DNA of 64,000 bases from Haematobia irritans (taxonomy: Eukaryota; Arthropoda; Insecta; Diptera; Muscidae). Each line of letters starts with the position of its first letter. The first letter of the stretch is position 1. The notes below the pieces were generated by a model. It had not been told where the DNA came from. It made no database searches and was given only the letters and a program-made list of their open reading frames with translations. Position numbers and translations under genes: made by a program. The stretch lies in NCBI RefSeq assembly GCF_050003625.1, contig NC_134397.1, forward strand, positions 264,176,070-264,240,069, written 5' to 3'. Of this stretch, positions 56,883-64,000 are shown in pieces.

Positions 56883-57879
56883 TAGTGTTGTAAATTTTGA
56901 TTACTTTTGACTACTCGTTACTATTCGTTACTTTTGAATTGAGTACTCGTTACAACTCGTTACTTTAAAAAAAATTAAAAAAGACATTGTGGGCAATTTT
57001 TTTTTCTTTTTAAAATTAAAAAACGGCATAGAAAAGCAGATTACACACAAAGAAAATTTCATTAAAATTGAGCCAACGACCAATTTTCATTGATATAACG
57101 AAACATTTTCATTAATACAATGAAAATATTCGTTAATAGTACGAAATGTTACGTTGATTAACAGAAAATTCGTAATAATAACGAAATTTTTCGTTGTATT
57201 AACGAATTTGTTTCATTGGCTCACTTTTAATGACACATTTCGTTAATATAACGAAACTTTTTCTACCAGTGTACAACTTCGTATTCAATATTCGGTATTT
57301 TTTCGTCAGGGTATATCTAGATGGCATTGTGTATTACTGATGCTTGCAATTTTCAAACTTTTTAAATCCACCATTGATAGTGGATACAAATATTTAGCGA
57401 TCATTTTTATCGTGAGACCCAATGTTGAAATCTTCCATGGGTTTTTGAATAAGCTTGGGCCCTTCTCTGAAAAAAACAATTGGATTGAACCAGCTGAAAT
57501 CGACGACATTATTATTCATACTATTTGCATGAGACGTGATCCATGTGATTCTTTAAATTAAAGCTCCCACCTACACCCAATGCAATTTTTTTTCAAATGC
57601 AAACGTTTTTAAGAAATCAGATAAATTTTTCACTTTCTTTAAAGGTGAAGCCATATATCCTTTTCGTGTCATTTTAACTGATAAAACGATTTTCGAAAAC
57701 TTCAATTAATACTTTCCAAGAAGTCAAGAATTTTACTTCCAAACCGCCAACTTACTTACCGTTAGAAGAAAAAAACTGGCATTGAAGATATTGAGTACTC
57801 ATTTTATCGTAACGAGTACTCAAAAAATTAGTCAGTAACGAGTACTTGTAATCAAATACTCGTTACTTTCCCAACACTA
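56883..57879. mobile_element. 997 bp hAT-type element with perfect 8 bp duplication
   Basis: Ends TAGTGTTG and CCAACACTA, with sub-terminal ACTCGTTAC repeats in opposite orientation. The octamer GTGGGTAA occurs on both sides (56875-56882 and 57880-57887). The interior carries a nested MITE and two overlapping frames of 67-73 codons (57306-57561) that I cannot assign. Confidence 0.87.
57044..57271. mobile_element. 228 bp MITE nested in the hAT-type element
   Basis: CACACAAAGAAAATTTCATT at the left, AACTTTTTCTACCAGTG at the right, TA on both sides (57042-57043 and 57272-57273). The interior is filled with CGTTAATA/TATTAACG palindromic words. Confidence 0.75.
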
Positions 57880-58013
57880 GTGGGTAACAGCTTATTTGAT
57901 GCACCTGTAGTTTAAATGTTCGAGTCGCTATAGTTTAAAAACTAAACATGCTATTCAAAAAAAATAAATAAATAAATAAATAAATAAATAAAAGCCATTA
58001 AGTACAGTGATAA

Positions 58014-58800
58014 GGTGGGTGTATTAAGTTCGTGTTTAAGGTGGGTACTAAGTTCGAGTTTAGCCGCTAAAATCGCTAAAGGTGAGTACTATGTTCGGGG
58101 TTTTCACCAAAACACTAAATTAAAAGTACAAATATATTTATGAAGACGATTATATTTTGATCAAGTCTTTTCAAATAATGGATGGAAAAGATCCAAGGAA
58201 TTGGTTGCATATAATTTTATATTTCTAAATTAATTAATAAAAAAAAGTAACCGTGAAAATAAGCTGGTTTTCAGCTTGAAAACTGAACATAGTACTCAGC
58301 TTTAAGTGAAAACTAAATCAGTAAGAAAAAGGCATAAAATTATACATATTTGTTGCAAATTTTTTTATAACTTGATGGGGAAAAGCCCAAAGCAAATTTT
58401 CACAAAGTTTGTATTCCTTAAAATGGAGTAATAAAGAAAAGTAATCGTGAAAAAATTACGATTTTAGCGGCTAAACTCGAACTTAATACCCACCTTTAGC
58501 CGTTAAAATCGTCATTTTTTCACTAAAGGTGGGTACTATGTTCGGTTTTCGAGTTGAAAATCACTTTATTTTCGCGATTACTTTTCCTGAAATAATCAAA
58601 ATTATAAATTAAAACCAAAATATTCCTGTAAAGTCTTGTCGAAATCTAGGGGAACAAGAAACTGCGCATCAATTGAATTAATTTATCTGCTTCATATTGA
58701 ACTGTTTTATTGAAGTAACCGCGAAAATTTCAACTCGAAAAGCGAACATAGTACTTACCTTAAAGTGAAAACTAAATCAGTAAAAAAAAGGCATACAATT
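58014..58800. mobile_element. nest of AGGTGGGTA MITEs
   Basis: An outer family (AGGTGGGTACTAAGTTCGAG ... CTCGAACTTAATACCCACCT) is interrupted by a sister family (AGGTGAGTACTATGTTCGG ... CGAACATAGTACT). A further sister copy at 58525-58762 lies between TAA triplets (58522-58524 and 58763-58765) in a site that is uninterrupted in the copies at 62802 and 63061. These are short non-coding elements with a 3 bp TWA target. Confidence 0.75.
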
Positions 58801-59806
58801 ATCAGCGTTGCCAGAATTGTTTCATCAAAAACCGCTAGATTTGCCCAAAAAAATAGCTAAAAAAAGCTAAAAAATGCTAAAAAATAGCTAGAAAAAAAGC
58901 TAAATTTTTTTGTATCAAAAGTCACATTTTTGATTGAAATTTAATAAACTTAAAGGCTTTATTTCACTTACAATGCATATTATTTTCATTTTAGTTCCAC
59001 TTCTGTGAGACTGTAACAATATCTAAGGCATATTAGCTCTGTTTGCGTATTCGATACATTTTGATTACTATCACAAATTTTTTACTGGAAGTCCTTCGTT
59101 TTGCGGGAGCTACCTTCCCAACACCTCTATTTTATTTACTTGTTATTTTAAAATAATAAATGATCTAAGCATGCTTTGGATTTGGTAAAAAAATGATTTG
59201 TCATTTTTTTAAATAAAATTTTAGTTTGGATTTGAAATTGTGAAAAATTCGAAATACATTACTTTTATTTAAATTGTAGAAAATACTATCAAAGTGCCTA
59301 TCAAAGTGCTTTAAAAACGTGCTAACGCCAACTTAAATTTCCAAATTCAGACTCGACTTCAAGTAGAAATTATTGTATATATACGTTTTTAAAATAAAGT
59401 GTTGAAAAACATCTTCTATTTTTGAACGCTATTTTGGTTTGTGGTTAAGATGCAAAAACTCCTCACATTTAAAGACTATTTCATTAATTCTTCCTTCTTT
59501 CATGAAAACATACCCATTTTTAAGTTGAATCGCTTAATTATAAGGACAAAACGACTTTATCGTCTTTTGGACAAGGAAAACATAAAAGAAATTCACAAAT
59601 GCTATTATAACCAAAATTCGCGTTCGTATTTTAAGGAGACGACAATATTTTTCAGTGCACAAAGCTATTCACATCTACTATTTTAATTTAGTAATATCGT
59701 AATAACTTTAGAATATTATAATAACATAAAAAGGATAAACGAGTCAAATGATAATATTCCCAATAATTTACTGACAGTTTATCTAACAAATTTGTATGGT
59801 AATAGT
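58801..59806. other. AT-rich intergenic DNA
   Basis: A GCTAAAAA-rich patch at 58850-58910 follows CAGCGTTGCCAG (58803), possibly a decayed CAGTGTTG-type end. A plus frame of 81 codons at 59441-59686 has no family resemblance; I do not call it a gene. Confidence 0.4.
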
Positions 59807-60539
59807 ACACCCAGAAAAAAGTGCCTTCGAAACTAAAGGAAAAAATTTTCATCAATATAGTTTATCCATTTTATTTCCATTAAGGTAAATTTTTGTGAAA
59901 AATAATAAAATTTACTCGTTTCAGTAAAAAAATCCTAAACTGTAAGCAGTTAGGAATAGTTCATTAACTAGAATAAGGCATGGAATTTTACTCATACTGT
60001 TTTCTACGCTGGGTATAAGAATTTCCTACTGAACAAGAAAATTTTATTCACCGATAACAAAGCATTCGTAAAAATAAACAAAAAACGAACTAAAACCAAG
60101 TTTCCTCAAAATTAGTAAAATTTCTTATAAAATGATAATTGCGACTTCCTTTATAATAGAAACTTTTCATATATACACGGATGAAAAAGACTGTTTTTCA
60201 TATGTTTGGCTATAAACATTATATGTTTGGAATTTTACTCATACTATTTTCTTCGCTGGGTATAAGAATTTACTACTGAAAAAGAAAATTTTATTCACCG
60301 ATAACAAAGCATTCGTAAAAATAAACAAAAACCGAACTAAAACCAAGTTTCTTAAAAATTAGTAAAATTTCTTATAAAATGATAATTGCGACTTCCTTTA
60401 TAATAGAAAGTTTTTCATACATACGAACAACACTTGGCATAGAAAAATATTTTAGTTCATTCGTACTAAGAAGTATGCAATCCTTTCAAAACTTAAGGAA
60501 ACACACTTGTTAGAATATAGGAAATTTTCCTAAATTTCT

Positions 60540-61140
60540 ATTGTCTACCTGTAATCGATACCTGTCATCGTAATCGATGTGTTTGCGCGTGGGTGTAATC
60601 GATATATTTGCGCGTCGGTTGTTTTTTTAGTTGGAATCGCGTTGTTTTGGTATACGGAGAGATTGTTAAAAAATAATATGGTAAAATAATATAATAAATA
60701 ACAAATAAATATGTAAAATATTTGTTATTTTAAATTAGTGAGAAAAATTTTCGTTTTTTTTAAATAAATCTATCAATGTTCGTGATAGTGTATAAAGAAA
60801 GAAAACACCAGCAGAATAACAACCCTTTCATTTGTCTTCATTTTGGAATCTTCAATTATCAGGTAATATTCAGTGACGCTAACCTTTTGCAACAAAAATG
60901 TTTTATGATTTTTTATATTTGTAGGTATTGAAATTGTAAAAGGAGGACAAAATCGTTAGGCAGCAACTTATTAAAAGTGAAAAGTACAAGAAGAAGAAAA
61001 AGTGCGTTTTACAGTTGATAATATCACACGGAAATTGGAAATAGTGGAATAATAAACTAATATTTCAAGGACAGTCGATGCTGTTGATTCTTAATAAATA
61101 TATTCAATATATTAATAAAACATGTCTTTTATTGAAGATA
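60540..61140 (+). other. transcript-like unit in the foldback element
   Basis: Two ATCGAT-containing words plus TTGCGCGT repeats (60555-60622) precede AT-rich sequence. A good intron signature follows: ATTATCAG|GTAATA at about 60861 and TATTTGTAG|GTATTG at about 60926. An AATAAA lies near 61115. ATCGAT resembles DREF sites. No conserved frame. It could be a captured host promoter and exons, or chance. Confidence 0.3.
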
Positions 61141-61889
61141 AAATTGCTTATATAAATAAATAAAATTGTATTTAAAAACGAAGGCAAGCAGTTCTAATTA
61201 TGAAGTAAAAGTTTTACCACAAATATGTAAGATTTGTCCAAATGAATGAAAAAATTTCAATAAAATCATTCCATATATGAATTCAAATCAGTTAAATTTT
61301 TTCATTCTGTAGTATAGTGGTACATAAATATAGGAAAATGTTAACTAATATATGGAATGCATTATACCTAATTTCTACGAAGATCACATCGTTCAAATAA
61401 ATAAAAATGTCTTTGGCGCTATACGAAGTTCAACTTTCTTCACAATGAGTTCATTTTAACTTAAAGAAGTGGTGTTGTTCGTACACGCTCACAAAAAATC
61501 GCTTCTGTAACATATACTCCCAAACATATTTTGCATCAAGCATATACATTTTTGGGTATTGCCCAAACATTTATATGTTTGATCTCTACCAATATATAAT
61601 ATGTTTGAAAGCATATTGTTCTAAACAATATATGTTTGGGTAGTCTAAGTTCCAAACATTTTGTATTTTTGCATCCAAATTCAATAATGTTGTCTTCCAA
61701 AAAACAATATGTTATTATGTGATCATATAATATGTTTGGAAGCATTTTGCACCCAAAAATATTATATGCTTAAAAAAATTCTCCCAAACAATATTGTGCT
61801 CAAAATTTTATTTATTTATTTATATATTTACAATCATAATGAATTATGAAAATAAACAGGTAATATAGGTGCTAACAACATAGGTTTTC

Positions 61890-62110
61890 GACCTGAATGC
61901 TCAAAATTTTGTTTCTGTCCAATTGTATATTCCCCGACATCTTTCTCACTTCCACGAGATTTTTTAGTTCTTAGCACCTTTTTCTGTAATACAAACATTG
62001 TAGAAGAAATTATTCAATTGTATGATTTTTTTTATTTTAATTTTACCTTTTGCCGGACGGGGATTCGAACAGCGGACCACACAGTTTGTAAGGATCAAGG
62101 AAGTAGATGA
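61890..62110 (-). repeat. tRNA-derived SINE (copy of the 12595 family)
   Basis: The minus strand carries a B box GTTCGAATCCCC (62049-62070 region), then GGCAAAAGGTAAAA and GGTGCTAAGAACTAAAAAAT, the same body as 12655-12790. The A-box half is eroded. Confidence 0.72.
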
Positions 62111-62801
62111 TCATTTGCCCAAGGAAAAATAAAATGTTAATTTTGTAATAACAAGCAACAACCACCAACTTAATTATATATCGCTCCCTGTTAAATAGCG
62201 CTCCAAGCTACTAAACACATATATGTTTATAGGCTATTTCTAAATTAATATATGTTTGCATCCAAGCATATTATATTTACAAACATTTTATGTTCCAAAC
62301 ATAATATGTTCTAACATATTAACATATATGTCCCAAACATGTTATGCTAGTTTATGAACATTATATGCTTGCACTCAAAAATATTGTGTTTAAACATTTG
62401 TGTTCCAAACATATAATGTTTATAGCCAAACATATGAAAAACAGTCTTTTTCATCCGTGTATATATGAAAAGTTTCTATTATAAAGGAAGTCGCAATTAT
62501 CATTTTATAAGAAATTTTACTAATTTTGAGGAAACTTGGTTTTAGTTCGTTTTTTGTTTATTTTTACGAATGCTTTGTTATCGGTGAATAAAATTTTCTT
62601 GTTCAGTAGGAAATTCTTATACCCAGCGTAGAAAACAGTATGAGTAAAATTCCATGCCTTATTCTAGTTAATGAACTATTCCTAACTGCTTACAGTTTAG
62701 GATTTTTTTACTGAAACGAGTAAATTTTATTATTTCTCACAAAAATTTACCTTAATGGAAATAAAATGGATAAACTATGTTGATGAAAAAATTTTCCTTT
62801 A

Positions 62802-63032
62802 AGGTGGGTATTAAGTTCGAGTTTAGCCCCTAAAATCCTCATTTTTTCACGATTACTTTTCTTTAGTAATCCATTTTAATGAATACAAACTTTGTGCAAA
62901 TTTACTTTGGGATATTCCCCATCAAGTTATAATGAAATCTGCAACAAATATGTATAATTTTATGACTTTTTTACTGATTTAGTTTTCACTTTAGTGAAAA
63001 TTAGCGGCTAAACTCGAACTTAATACTCACCT
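62802..63032. mobile_element. 231 bp AGGTGGGTATTAAG MITE in the foldback arm
   Basis: AGGTGGGTATTAAGTTCGAG at the left and CTCGAACTTAATACTCACCT at the right, flanked by TTA (62799-62801 and 63033-63035). The opposite foldback arm keeps the empty site, so the target duplication is directly proven. Confidence 0.92.
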
Positions 63033-63060
63033 TTAGTTTCGAAGGCACTTTTTTCTGGGT

Positions 63061-63291
63061 GTGGGTATTAAGTTCGAGTTTAGCCGCTAAAATCGTCATT
63101 TTTTCACGATTACTTTTCTTTAATAATCCATTTTAATGAATGCAAACTTTGTGAAAATTTGCTTTGGGATATTCCCCATCAAGTTATAATGAAATCTGCA
63201 ATAAATATGTATAATTTTATGAATTTTTTTTAATGATTTAGTTTTCACTTTAGTGAAAGTTAGCGGCTAAACTCGAACTTAATACTCACCT
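63061..63291. mobile_element. AGGTGGGTATTAAG MITE, next copy
   Basis: Almost identical to 62802-63032: GTGGGTATTAAGTTCGAG to CTCGAACTTAATACTCACCT. It directly abuts the foldback terminus, so its left flank is shared with it. Confidence 0.88.
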
Positions 63292-63344
63292 ATATTCATA
63301 AAACAAAACAAAAAACTTAATTTATTATTAATGTATTTTAAATT

Positions 63345-63466
63345 ATATTTTTTTCTTGAAAAATATGAAACTTTTGATAGTATATAAGGTAACCTTTGGC
63401 CTTTATAACCGCATTTAACCTATCTGGAATAGATTTTACAAGATTTCTTGTAGTGTCAGGTAGTAA
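63345..63466 (-). pseudogene. Tc1-like transposase C-terminal fragment
   Basis: The minus strand reads LPDTTRNLVKSIPDRLNAVI, then KAKGYLIYYQKFHIF and further, typical of Tc1-like transposase C termini (SIPDRLNAVIKAKG). It is broken at its upstream side by the element that begins after TA at 63467-63468. Confidence 0.8.
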
Positions 63467-64000
63467 AGGGTGATTCTTTTGAGGTTAGGATTTTCATGCA
63501 TTAGTATTTGACAGATCACGTGGGATTTCAGACATGGTGTCAAAGAGAAAGATGCTCAGTATGCTTTGACATTTCATCAAGAATAGACTTACGATCTGCC
63601 ACAACGTCGAATTTTCAGTGAATGGGCCCTACAAAGGTTGGCAGAAAATCCGCTTTTTTATCGACAAATTTTGTTCAGCGATGAGGCTCATTTCTGGTTG
63701 AATGGCTACGTAAATAAGCAAAATTGCCGCATTTGGAGTGAAGAGCAACCAGAAGCCGTTCAAGAACTGCCCATGCATCCCGAAAAATGCACTGTTTGGT
63801 GTGGTTTGTACGCTGGTGGAATCATTGGACCGTATTTTTTCAAAGATGCTGTTGGACGCAACGTTACGGTGAATGGCGATCGCTATCGTTCGATGCTAAC
63901 AAACTTTTTGTTGCCAAAAATGGAAGAACTGAACTTGGTTGACATGTGGTTTCAACAAGATGGCGCTACATGCCACACAGCTCGCGATTCTATGGCCATT
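63467..64000 (+). mobile_element. DDE transposon, internally deleted, cut by window edge
   Basis: The element opens AAGGGTGATTCTTTTGAGGT. After a short leader the frame reads FSEWALQRLAENPLFYRQIL, then FSDEAHFWLNGYVNKQNCRI with the first catalytic Asp, HPEKCTVWCGLYAGGIIGPY, and WFQQDGATCHTARD with the second Asp. The N-terminal DNA-binding part is missing: the leader near 63590 joins straight to the catalytic core, implying an internal deletion. The third acidic residue lies beyond 64000. Tc1/mariner superfamily (IS630-like fold); family not named. Confidence 0.85.

Larger units (their letters stand above)
59807..63062. mobile_element. 3.26 kb foldback element
   Basis: The arms 59807-60235 and 62400-63062 are near-perfect inverted repeats, starting ACACCCAGAAAAAAGTGCCT and ending AGGCACTTTTTTCTGGGTGT. 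The right arm is interrupted by a MITE (62802-63032). The inner left sequence is partly duplicated in direct orientation (60000-60175 again at 60228-60415). The interior has TATGTTTGG/CCAAACATA words, a SINE copy and a transcript-like stretch. No transposase seen. This is the architecture of foldback transposons. Confidence 0.85.

Noticed and set aside
59441..59686. 81-codon frame starting MVKMQKLLTFKDYF
   Set aside because: AT-driven Lys/Ile/Asn/Tyr/Phe composition, no relatives recognised, no flanking gene signals.

Overview
The window is AT-rich nuclear DNA from a higher fly. I infer a muscid such as a Haematobia, Stomoxys or Musca relative. The evidence is a single recognisable host gene whose protein closely follows Drosophila FMR1, a dead mariner that matches the Himar1 type known from the horn fly, and a 28-29 bp minisatellite (core TTTTATTTCTATAGAAAA) scattered in both orientations. 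The species itself cannot be fixed from the sequence alone.

Host gene: an Fmr1 orthologue lies on the + strand. Eleven coding exons join in frame between 23437 and 54269 and give 685 codons plus a stop. The exons encode the N-terminal Tudor/Agenet pair, KH1 (GSHG loop), KH2 (GKNG loop), a nuclear-export-like leucine helix, RGG/glycine-rich tracts and a Q/N-rich tail ending in VNGTS. A 5' UTR exon probably begins near 22654, with a second, weaker first-exon candidate at 2640-2739. The AT-rich 3' UTR runs to about 55650. Introns 1, 2, 4 and 9 are 11.6, 8.4, 3.9 and 4.3 kb and consist largely of mobile elements; the other introns are 55-130 bp.

Mobile DNA fills most of the rest. Region by region: 1-1115 minisatellite; 4455-5756 Himar1-like mariner; 7083-9540 a SINE head split by a MITE, a palindromic MITE, a Penelope-type terminal region with a complete hammerhead ribozyme fold, and a hAT MITE; 11355-13655 SINE pieces and a CAGTGTTG-ended composite element; 15140-17100 a Penelope RT fragment and repeated exon-like units; 17778-20677 a 2.9 kb hAT-type element with a perfect 8 bp target duplication; 24310-25083 a LINE 3' end; 28311-33897 a stacked nest (pogo-like element, Tc1-like element split by a mariner that is itself split by two MITEs, and a second Himar1-like copy); 37016-38312 an almost whole DD37E element; 39153-42734 another composite; 45776-46475 a Penelope GIY-YIG fragment inside a minisatellite; 49630-53050 3.4 kb of minisatellite in intron 9.

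Downstream of Fmr1 (55.7-64 kb) no host gene is visible. The stretch holds a hAT-type element with a perfect target duplication (56883-57879), a nest of MITEs that insert at TAA/TTA (58.0-58.8 kb), a 3.26 kb foldback element (59807-63062) and a transposase fragment cut by the window edge. There is no operon logic here. The functional story is one neuronal RNA-binding protein gene that has been expanded by, and must be spliced across, many layers of transposons.
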